Origin: Candidatus Zhuqueibacterota bacterium 4484_219
Lineage (GTDB): Bacteria > Zhuqueibacterota > JdFR-76 > 4484-219
Assembly: GCA_002085035.1 (NCBI GenBank)
Contig: MZGM01000106.1
Coordinates: 1-5,839, forward strand
Length of the DNA stretch: 5,839 bases
Direction: 5' to 3'
The translations under genes and the position numbers were made by a program. Of the stretch, positions 1 to 5,570 are shown piece by piece (within the stretch, counting starts at the first letter, position 1; the number at the start of each line of letters is the position of its first letter). The notes below the pieces were generated by a model, which was not told the origin of the DNA, did no database searches, and worked only from the letters and a program-made list of their open reading frames with translations.

Positions 1-1001
1 CTGCTATCTGCAATAGGAATAATGTTAATCCGCACAGGTAAAAACTCCTGGATGATTTCTGCATTGGTCTGAATATGACCTGTAATCTTTGGAACAATAA
101 ATTCGGACCGCTGAGAAGTAAACGATAAAGGTAAAAGCAATTGATCAGCTAAATGTTCATCCAAGGTAGCCGGTGTTTTAAGCGCAGCAAACAGGGCATT
201 GCAAGCTTCGTCAGCCACTTTTTCGGCACGCTTACCAATGGCACCCAAACTCTCGTAAGCCAATTGAGCATACTGAAAATGAGCTAAAAGGAGCATCAAG
301 GTATTCTTGCCAACCGCAGGCATTTTAATAAACTGGATTTGATGGGCAAGCGCCTTTTCTGTCAGACGCTCTTCTGCACGACGCTTCTGTCGGTATCCCA
401 CTTCGGGATCAAGATTAGCAATAGCAGAAATTCCTTCAACCCGCAGCAATTCACCTCGTTCTCGCAACACCAGGGAACGCACTTCGCTACAAGGATAGAC
501 CGTCAGACTTACCTCGCCCCCACCTTTAGGATAAAACCCGGCGCGTTTAAGCTGAAGAGAAAAATGGAAGCCTAACTTTTCCATAATTGGCCGCCAATGC
601 ATATCTAAAAAGTGAAACGAGGGGCTCCAGGGAACATGGGTACCACCTGTGATGGTTATTTGTGATGACAGGCGGCAGAACGCCAAAGGATAGGCAATGG
701 TCTGCAGCACCAAACTGATTGCCCCGGCAGTGCCAATATCGAAATGGTAATTTCCTGGTTTGGGGTGTTGGGGCTCGAAGTATAGTTGCATGGAACCTTT
801 CTCTGCCCCATTCACACTCGCGGATGTGATATGGGCAGCAGCACGTACGCTAACCAAATGTTGAGGCATCAAACCGGGATTGGAGCGACGGGCGCGGATG
901 TTGTAAATCTCGAAAGGAACACCGGTTAGCATCGAAAGCGTCAATGCTGTGCGCAAGATTTGGCCGCCACCTTCTCCCTGCGAACCGTCAATTCGAACCA
1001 T
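1..1001 (-). CDS. rtcA: RNA 3'-terminal phosphate cyclase RtcA (3' end cut by window edge)
   Basis: RtcA converts an RNA 3'-phosphate to a 2',3'-cyclic phosphate in an ATP-dependent reaction through a covalent enzyme-AMP intermediate; it is a cytosolic RNA repair/processing enzyme. Reading the minus strand from ATG at 1001-999 gives 333 residues with no stop before the edge. The protein opens with the family N-terminus MVRIDGSQGEGGGQILRTAL. It then shows RSNPGLMPQHL (about 39-49), DIGTAGAISLVLQT (about 88-101) and the glycine-rich cyclase signature AGFYPKGGGEV (154-164). His309, in the context GHIQTN near the C-terminus (codon 77-75), falls at the same number as the adenylated nucleophile of E. 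coli RtcA. The family is about 340 residues, so only some 5-10 are missing. An in-frame TAG lies just upstream of the ATG, which fixes the start; the Shine-Dalgarno is weak (AGGG). The gene lies just after the terminator of the tRNA-Gln unit. No rtcB or rtcR is visible in the window. Confidence 0.95.
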   Translation of the reverse strand, partial: MVRIDGSQGEGGGQILRTALTLSMLTGVPFEIYNIRARRSNPGLMPQHLVSVRAAAHITSASVNGAEKGSMQLYFEPQHPKPGNYHFDIGTAGAISLVLQTIAYPLAFCRLSSQITITGGTHVPWSPSFHFLDMHWRPIMEKLGFHFSLQLKRAGFYPKGGGEVSLTVYPCSEVRSLVLRERGELLRVEGISAIANLDPEVGYRQKRRAEERLTEKALAHQIQFIKMPAVGKNTLMLLLAHFQYAQLAYESLGAIGKRAEKVADEACNALFAALKTPATLDEHLADQLLLPLSFTSQRSEFIVPKITGHIQTNAEIIQEFLPVRINIIPIADS

Positions 1002-1054
1002 AAAACCCTGCTCTGGTAGTTTGAATGCCTAAATGGACATTTTTTATGAATTGC

Positions 1055-1090
1055 AAACAAAAAAGGCGAAGACTCTTTCTTCCTCGCCTT
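1055..1090 (-). terminator. Intrinsic terminator of the tRNA-Gln transcript
   Basis: On the minus strand a 10-bp stem (AAGGCGAGGA paired with TCTTCGCCTT, one G-U) closes an 8-nt loop; the arms are 1090-1081 and 1072-1063. It is followed at once by a T-rich run (TTTT then GTTT). The stem starts 4 nt after the tRNA discriminator base, so it most likely ends the tRNA transcript and separates it from rtcA, whose start codon is about 55 nt further on. On the plus strand no T-tract follows the hairpin, so it is one-directional. Confidence 0.85.
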
Positions 1091-1094
1091 GTAG

Positions 1095-1166
1095 CTGCCC
1101 GGGGAGGACTCGAACCTCCAACAGGGGATCCAAAGTCCCCTGAGTTGCCAATTACTCTACCGGGCA
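1095..1166 (-). tRNA. tRNA-Gln (anticodon TTG)
   Basis: The 72-nt minus-strand sequence folds as a complete cloverleaf. It has a 7-bp acceptor stem TGCCCGG/CCGGGCA, a 4-bp D stem GAGT/ACTC with GG in the loop, and an anticodon stem GGGGA/TCCCC with loop CTTTGGA giving anticodon TTG (reads CAA, and CAG by wobble). The variable loop is 4 nt, and the T stem GGAGG/CCTCC closes loop TTCGAGT. The first pair is T1-A72 and the discriminator is G73, both typical of bacterial tRNA-Gln, which supports the assignment. The 3' CCA is not encoded (the next bases are CTA), so it must be added after transcription. The gene has its own promoter upstream and a terminator 4 nt downstream, indicating a monocistronic tRNA unit. 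Confidence 0.97.
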
Positions 1167-1185
1167 AGTTCAGTGAACGATAATA

Positions 1186-1214
1186 AATATACAATATTTT
1201 CTGGCTCAAAGCAA
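1186..1214 (-). promoter_or_regulatory. Probable sigma70-type promoter of tRNA-Gln
   Basis: On the minus strand a -35-like TTGCTT (1214-1209) and a -10-like TATATT (1191-1186) are separated by exactly 17 bp. The predicted start falls near 1179, giving a leader of about 12 nt before the mature tRNA 5' end at 1166. The -10 matches consensus at 5 of 6 positions and the -35 at 3 of 6. An 11-bp palindrome, GTTCACTGAAC, lies at 1178-1168 between start site and tRNA. This is inferred from sequence only. Confidence 0.5.
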
Positions 1215-1284
1215 GCGCTTTTTGGAGATTTTCCCAAAACCAAATGAGAAGATTAGAAAAATACATTTCCCAACAAAACAGAGC

Positions 1285-2481
1285 TTAAAAAATCTGTGTC
1301 ACATACATGGTAGAAGCACTGATTAGAGCCACAGTAAAATTGTCGTCCACACCCAAGGGTAACAATTCTGCCAAAGTAGCAGCCAGGGCTCCAACAAAAA
1401 GAGTAAGAAATGTTATAGGAATATAGTGAGACAGAACAATTCCTGAAATTAAACAAGCTGTAAAAAAAGCCAGACTTCCTTCCAAAGATTTCCCAAATAG
1501 GTGAATCTTACCAAATTGCATGCCGAAAAACTTTCCGAACAAATCACCGAAAATCAGATAAAGAATTGTCATCAGGGCTATGTGATATTGGAAAAGAAGC
1601 AATACCAGAAATGTTGCTATTAAAAACAGGCTCATAGAAGAAATACGTTGGGTTTCTTTCGTTTTGAAAAACATTGGCAGATTGCGGAAAAAGAAGATGT
1701 TCACGCCACGATGACTCAAACGTATTAAATCCACACCCAAAAAGATTAATGTAATAATACCCAAAAGCACCAATGTAGGCTTTTCGCCGATGAGTTGAAA
1801 GAAAATAGGAAATAAAATTGCCAGCGGACGCAGCAGGAAACGCCACCATTTGATTCTTGCTTTTACCTCCGGGTTGATTGTCATCACCCTTTTATGAATT
1901 AGATTAATAAAATTGATAAGTAGGATGTAGATAACAATAAGAACAAAAAATACCGTCCAGGTATTCAAAGGTGCTGATTGGAGTATCAAAAACAACAGTA
2001 GAGGTAACACCACACTTCCCACCACCTCGCCTTTTCGAGAAATATAGCCAAAAGTCAGGGCCACGAATGCAAGAAAACACAGATTGTAAATCGGAAACCA
2101 TCCCCAATGGATGAACTGAGCAAGGCAGAAAAGCAGAAAACCAGTAGCAGTGGCAACCCCTTGCCCGCCCCGGAAATTGAGATAAAAAGGAAAAACATGT
2201 CCTACAATAGCAGCAAAACCTGCAGCCAGGGCAATTGTCAAACTAAAATGGAGAACATGATAGCTGAACCAGAAGATTAATACGCCTTTGCTGACGTCGA
2301 TCACTGCAGTGATAGCGCTGGGAAGTAGCCCTAAAACTTTATAGGTATTCACCGTACCCGCATTGCCATCCCCGTGCTGCCGTATGTCCAATTTTCTTAT
2401 CAGGCGACCCAAAAAATAAGAAGGCGATATTGACCCAACTCCATACCCCAGCACAATGGCAATAACCAATTCGACAAACAT
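1285..2481 (-). CDS. PlsY-like glycerol-3-phosphate acyltransferase fused to a CTP-dependent lipid/polyprenol kinase-like domain
   Basis: A 398-residue polytopic membrane protein with two recognisable halves. Residues 1-200 resemble PlsY, which acylates glycerol-3-phosphate from acyl-phosphate to give lysophosphatidate. They carry SYFLGRL (21-27), a motif-1 region GDGNAGTVN (37-45) and a motif-2 loop GHVFPFYLNFRGGQGVAT (94-111). Residues about 215-398 resemble the dolichol kinase/phytol kinase/Dgk1 group of CTP-dependent kinases: GDLFGKFFG (312-320), GKSLEGS (330-336), AELLPLGVDDN (371-381). PlsY alone is about 200 residues, so this is a fusion. Motif 1 reads DGN where SGN is usual, motif 2 has Gln107 for the usual Lys, and the usual motif 3 (HRxNIxRL) is not evident, so acyltransferase activity is uncertain. 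The ATG at 2481 is chosen because AGAGG lies 7 nt upstream and the PlsY N-terminus starts there; an in-frame ATG at 2559 has no ribosome site. The gene diverges from the acylase gene. A link to phosphatidate supply or recycling is inference. Confidence 0.85.
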   Translation of the reverse strand: MFVELVIAIVLGYGVGSISPSYFLGRLIRKLDIRQHGDGNAGTVNTYKVLGLLPSAITAVIDVSKGVLIFWFSYHVLHFSLTIALAAGFAAIVGHVFPFYLNFRGGQGVATATGFLLFCLAQFIHWGWFPIYNLCFLAFVALTFGYISRKGEVVGSVVLPLLLFLILQSAPLNTWTVFFVLIVIYILLINFINLIHKRVMTINPEVKARIKWWRFLLRPLAILFPIFFQLIGEKPTLVLLGIITLIFLGVDLIRLSHRGVNIFFFRNLPMFFKTKETQRISSMSLFLIATFLVLLLFQYHIALMTILYLIFGDLFGKFFGMQFGKIHLFGKSLEGSLAFFTACLISGIVLSHYIPITFLTLFVGALAATLAELLPLGVDDNFTVALISASTMYVTQIF

Positions 2482-2487
2482 GTCCAA

Positions 2488-2492
2488 ACCTC
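2488..2492 (-). promoter_or_regulatory. Ribosome binding site that decides the start of the PlsY-like fusion gene
   Basis: On the minus strand AGAGG lies 7 nt before the ATG at 2481. It supports this start over the ATG at 2559, which would add 26 residues (an extra hydrophobic stretch) and has only A/T-rich sequence before it. Confidence 0.7.
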
Positions 2493-2494
2493 TT

Positions 2495-2519
2495 TTGTTG
2501 TTTATGATTGTGACAACAA
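2495..2519. repeat. Short inverted repeat in the divergent spacer
   Basis: A perfect 7-bp inverted repeat, TTGTTGT (2495-2501) and ACAACAA (2513-2519), with an 11-bp spacer. The right side also contains TTGTGACAA (2508-2516), a 9-bp palindrome. It lies just upstream of the ribosome site of the PlsY-like fusion gene and overlaps its candidate -10. It could be an operator or a weak 5' UTR hairpin. In DNA this AT-rich a repeat of this size can occur by chance. Confidence 0.3.
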
Positions 2520-2546
2520 TGTAAAAAAATTTTCGGTTTAATACAA
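2518..2546 (-). promoter_or_regulatory. Candidate promoter of the PlsY-like fusion gene
   Basis: On the minus strand TTGTAT (2546-2541) and TACATT (2523-2518) are 17 bp apart, in the right place to give a leader of about 30 nt before the ATG at 2481. Matches to consensus are only 3 of 6 and 4 of 6. The spacer is very AT-rich, so other choices are possible. Confidence 0.3.
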
Positions 2547-2585
2547 TAATTTTTTTCATAACATATTGATAATAAGAAATAATGC

Positions 2586-2614
2586 TTGATTAATTCGCCA
2601 AAAATCTGTATTTT
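2586..2614 (+). promoter_or_regulatory. Candidate promoter of the penicillin acylase-family gene
   Basis: TTGATT (2586-2591) and TATTTT (2609-2614) are 17 bp apart and would start transcription near 2621, about 55 nt before the GTG start. Both boxes are partial matches (4 of 6 each). Divergent transcription from this 195-bp spacer is required by the gene layout, but the exact site is a guess. Confidence 0.35.
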
Positions 2615-2662
2615 TATTCTGTGTGCATTAGTAGTTATTTGAGATCATCTTCTGAATAAGCA

Positions 2663-2667
2663 GGGAG
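2663..2667 (+). promoter_or_regulatory. Ribosome binding site for the GTG start of the acylase gene
   Basis: GGGAG lies 9 nt before GTG at 2677. A second GTG, two codons on at 2683, would be 15 nt away, so the first GTG is preferred. There is no in-frame ATG near here. Confidence 0.65.
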
Positions 2668-2676
2668 CAATTTATC

Positions 2677-5148
2677 GTGCGCGTGGGAAAACTTATTAAA
2701 ACGATTGTAATTTTAATTGCAATTTTTGTAGTTGTCACTTTAGTAATTAGCTATCACAACTTCCGTAAATCCCTTCCCAAGGCAAAAGGAACTATTGAGC
2801 TGTCCGGTTTACGAGAACCTGTCGAAATCTACCGCGACTCCTATGGAATTCCCCACATATTTGCCCAAAACGATGATGATCTCTATTTCGCTGCTGGCTA
2901 TGTTACTGCCCAGGATCGTATCTGGCAATTAGAGCTAACCAGAAGAATAGTGAATGGGCAACTTTCGGCCATTTTTGGCGATACCACCCTTGCAGTAGAC
3001 CGTCTTCTCCTTACCCTCGGCTTCAAACGTATTGGACAAAAACTGAGCTTTTTCATTTCTGACCAATCACGCAGAATCCTGACAGCTTACGTAAAAGGAA
3101 TCAATACCTACATTCGACAAAACAAGGGTAAATACCCTATCGAATTTCTTGTTCTGAACTGCGAGCCTGAACTGTGGCGAGTAGAAGATTGTCTGGCGTT
3201 CTCCCGATTGACGGCTTGGCAGCTTTCTTTTGCCTGGCACACCGAACTTTTGGCAGCTAATTTGCTAACAAAGATAGGAACCGAAAAAACCCGAGAACTA
3301 TTCTGCAAGTATTCCCCCCGATGGCCAGTGATTATTCCTTCAGAGATAGCCAAATTGTCTAATTTACTAACTCCTCTTCGGGAAAGCGAAAAACTGTTAA
3401 GTTCATTTCTTGGAATACACGCACTCTCTGTTGGAAGCAATGGATGGGTGATAGCACCAGGTAAGTCGGAGTCGGGGTACGCCAGTTTGGCTAATGATCC
3501 TCACCTACCGCTTACCAATCCCTCTTGCTGGTACGTTATGCACCTAGTCACTCCAAAGCTTAACGTTGCAGGATTTACTTTCCCAGGGAATCCCGGCATC
3601 GTAATTGGATTTAATGATCATATTGCCTGGGGGGTTACTAATGCCATGGCCGACGATGCCGATTTTTATATTGAAACAATTAATTCCAACAATCCGAACC
3701 AATACTGGTACAATGGCCATTGGGAAAATTTCCAAACCATTACCGATACCATTGTAATCAAAAACAAGCCTCCCCGTCCCATTATTATTCGACTAACCAA
3801 ACATGGACCGGTAGTGTCAGATATTCACCCACAATTGTCGCTGAAAACAAGCCTTATGGGATCAAAAAAAGACTCTCCAGTAGTGGTTACTTTGCGTTGG
3901 ACGGGGCAGGAACTTTCTGATGAGGGATTAGCTATCTACCTACTCAATCGAGCACGTAATTGGCAGGATTTCCAAAAAGCCATTCGCTATTTTAAAGTTC
4001 CTGTGGAAAATATTCTTTATGCTGATCGCCGCGGCAATATCGGCTATTGGTGTGCTGGCACAATCCCTGTGCGGGGGGAAAAGTTTGGCTTTCTTCCGAT
4101 GAAAACCGGCCCCGACCAAAAAGACCCAGGTTGGTTAGGGTCAATCCCTTTTGAGAATTTACCCCATCTTTACAATCCTTCAACAGGCTTCATCGCTACT
4201 GCCAACAACAAAATCGTCCCCGACTCTTATCCTTATTATATTTCCATCCTTTGGGAACCTCCTTCTCGCATTGAGCGCATCGAAGAAATTCTCAATTCAA
4301 AAAAGAGACTTTCTGAAGAAAATTTGAAATCTTTACAAACAGACCTACTTTCGCCATTTGTCCGAAAGATAATGCAATTCACTCTTCCGATAATCAGAGA
4401 AGATGTTCAGCACCGCGAAAACTTTAGAGCCATCTACCCTTATCTGAAAGGGTGGGATTTCAGTATGCACGGTGAAAGCGCTGCTGCTGCCATATTCGAG
4501 GTTTTTCTGAATCACTTACTCTCAAATACTTTTCAAGACGAATTAGGGGAAAAGCTTTATCGTGAATATCTTTATTTTCCCGGATTGCCAATCCGGGCTC
4601 TGTGGTACCTCATCGAGGAAAGAAAATGGCATTGGTTTGACGATGTCTCTACTCCTGATCGAGTAGAAACCCCCTCAGAAATAGTGAAGCGAAGCCTTTC
4701 TGAAGCACTAACTGAACTGGAAGAGAAATTAGGTAAGAACATGGCCAAGTGGCGTTGGGATAAGCTTCATACTGTCATGTTTCGTCATTTTCTGGGAACT
4801 GAAACAATGCCGGGAAAACTTCTAAATATCGGCCCGTTACCCATGCCGGGATCCTACACTACGGTTTTCAACGGAGGATATGATTTTAACCGCCCATACT
4901 CTTGTATTGTGGGTCCTTCCATGCGAATGATTCACGATTTTGCCCATCCCGGCCAGACTTCCATCATCAATCCTCCCGGTCAGGTTGCTCATCCGCTGAG
5001 TGCTAATTTTAAAGACCAGGTAGATTTTTGGCTCAATGGCCTCTACATCAATCTAATTTCTGATACCAGCAGGGTGCGGCGGGCACTTAAAGAAGAAAAG
5101 GGTTGGAAAAGATTGCTGTTGCTAAACAAACCCCAAAATAGTAGATAA
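2677..5148 (+). CDS. Penicillin acylase-family Ntn hydrolase, membrane-anchored
   Basis: An amide hydrolase of the penicillin G acylase/cephalosporin acylase/acyl-homoserine-lactone acylase family, made as one chain that cuts itself into alpha and beta subunits. The 823-residue protein has a hydrophobic N-terminal segment (about 8-26) without a clear signal-peptidase site, so it is probably an anchored, exported enzyme. The alpha region includes GYVTAQDRIWQLEL (about 74-87). The self-cleavage site is Gly253-Ser254 in VGSNGWVIAP; Ser254 becomes the beta N-terminal nucleophile. In beta numbering His23 (His276), Asp73 (Asp326) and Asp76 (Asp329) match family positions: His23 as in cephalosporin acylases, and the two Asp as the calcium ligands of E. 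coli penicillin acylase. Asn510-Asn511 in ATANN probably holds the oxyanion-hole Asn. The C-terminal FAHPGQTS...HPLSANFKDQ region is also typical. The start is GTG, with GGGAG 9 nt upstream. The substrate cannot be told; a beta-lactam, N-acyl lactone or N-acyl amino acid is possible. Nothing in the gene looks damaged. Confidence 0.93.
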   Translation: MRVGKLIKTIVILIAIFVVVTLVISYHNFRKSLPKAKGTIELSGLREPVEIYRDSYGIPHIFAQNDDDLYFAAGYVTAQDRIWQLELTRRIVNGQLSAIFGDTTLAVDRLLLTLGFKRIGQKLSFFISDQSRRILTAYVKGINTYIRQNKGKYPIEFLVLNCEPELWRVEDCLAFSRLTAWQLSFAWHTELLAANLLTKIGTEKTRELFCKYSPRWPVIIPSEIAKLSNLLTPLRESEKLLSSFLGIHALSVGSNGWVIAPGKSESGYASLANDPHLPLTNPSCWYVMHLVTPKLNVAGFTFPGNPGIVIGFNDHIAWGVTNAMADDADFYIETINSNNPNQYWYNGHWENFQTITDTIVIKNKPPRPIIIRLTKHGPVVSDIHPQLSLKTSLMGSKKDSPVVVTLRWTGQELSDEGLAIYLLNRARNWQDFQKAIRYFKVPVENILYADRRGNIGYWCAGTIPVRGEKFGFLPMKTGPDQKDPGWLGSIPFENLPHLYNPSTGFIATANNKIVPDSYPYYISILWEPPSRIERIEEILNSKKRLSEENLKSLQTDLLSPFVRKIMQFTLPIIREDVQHRENFRAIYPYLKGWDFSMHGESAAAAIFEVFLNHLLSNTFQDELGEKLYREYLYFPGLPIRALWYLIEERKWHWFDDVSTPDRVETPSEIVKRSLSEALTELEEKLGKNMAKWRWDKLHTVMFRHFLGTETMPGKLLNIGPLPMPGSYTTVFNGGYDFNRPYSCIVGPSMRMIHDFAHPGQTSIINPPGQVAHPLSANFKDQVDFWLNGLYINLISDTSRVRRALKEEKGWKRLLLLNKPQNSR

Positions 5149-5399
5149 CCCCACATTCGGAAAACTTATGAAAAATAAGAACGGACATTCTTACCATTTT
5201 GGGGGGTGAATATTGAACATATCGTCACTAAAGGGACTTTGAACTATTGGTTAATCTTATGACTACAAACATTTTGTCCCTATGGGGTCTCGTTGGAGAC
5301 GACATGTAATTTTTAAACTTAAAAGTTAAAAGAAATCTTTAGCAGAGTTTTTTCGAATTTAGATTTAATTTTATCTTAAACTATTTGCTTTATTTTACC
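5149..5399. other. Intergenic spacer without a recognised gene; weak hairpins and tiny ORFs
   Basis: No protein family, tRNA or strong terminator is recognised in this 251-bp spacer. It holds a 6-bp hairpin, TAAGAA/TTCTTA (5176-5193), which could help end the acylase transcript but has no proper T-tract. A possible folded segment spans 5217-5307, and an AT-rich bulged stem, TTTTAAACTT/AAGTTAAAA, lies at 5311-5331. A run of six T follows at 5348-5353. No clear promoter or Shine-Dalgarno precedes the ATG at 5400. Confidence 0.4.
5217..5307 (+). ncRNA. Possible structured RNA element (speculative)
   Basis: Three pairings could build one fold. ACATATCGTC (5217-5226) pairs with GACGACATGT (5298-5307) at 9 of 10 positions. 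AGGGAC (5232-5237) pairs with GTCCCT (5276-5281), with TTTG/CAAA able to extend it inward after a bulge. GTCTC (5287-5291) pairs with GAGAC (5296-5300) around GTTG. The last stem shares three bases with the outer one, so they partly exclude each other. A long stem with one mismatch is expected about once by chance in a spacer of this size, and no known RNA family is recognised. Confidence 0.15.
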
Positions 5400-5570
5400 A
5401 TGTCCCTGTCTTTAAAACAAAAACCCATAAAAGAATTAGCTGTTGGCGATGAAATTATTGCCTTTTTCATCTTGCGAAAGAAAGAATTGCGCGTCCGAAA
5501 ATGGCTTGACCTCTGTGAGCAAAACATCAAAATTCGCTGTAAGTCCAGCAGGAAAACTCTGGCATCATAA
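5400..5570 (+). pseudogene. N-terminal OB-fold fragment of a YhaM-like 3'-5' exoribonuclease, frameshifted
   Basis: From ATG at 5400 the first 33 or so residues read like the start of YhaM/Cbf1-type nucleases, an N-terminal OB fold that binds RNA/DNA followed by an HD domain: IKELAVGDEIIAFFILRKKELR. The frame then turns into unrelated sequence and stops at TAA 5568-5570 after 56 residues. The rest of the OB fold, normally about 100 further residues before the HD domain, is missing, and the HD domain follows in the +1 frame. The join lies at about 5490-5520. No clear Shine-Dalgarno precedes the ATG. The gene is therefore either truly broken by a deletion of about 300 bp that also changed frame, or misassembled here. 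Confidence 0.6.

Noticed and set aside
339..575. Plus-strand 78-codon ORF inside rtcA
   Set aside because: Antisense shadow of a strongly conserved enzyme; composition not protein-like.
988..1266. Minus-strand 92-codon ORF across the tRNA-Gln and the start of rtcA
   Set aside because: It runs through the tRNA and terminator and overlaps the true rtcA start in another frame; its protein matches nothing recognisable.
2482..2559. Upstream ATG at 2559 as the start of the PlsY-like fusion protein
   Set aside because: There is no ribosome site before it, the added 26 residues are not part of the PlsY pattern, and the ATG at 2481 has AGAGG at good spacing.
3108..3440. Minus-strand 110-codon ORF inside the acylase gene
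   Set aside because: Antisense shadow of the acylase reading frame, with no ribosome site or recognised motif.
5176..5193. Hairpin TAAGAA/TTCTTA as a terminator for the acylase gene
   Set aside because: The stem is short and AT-rich and is followed by CCATTTTGGG rather than a T-tract, so it does not qualify as an intrinsic terminator.
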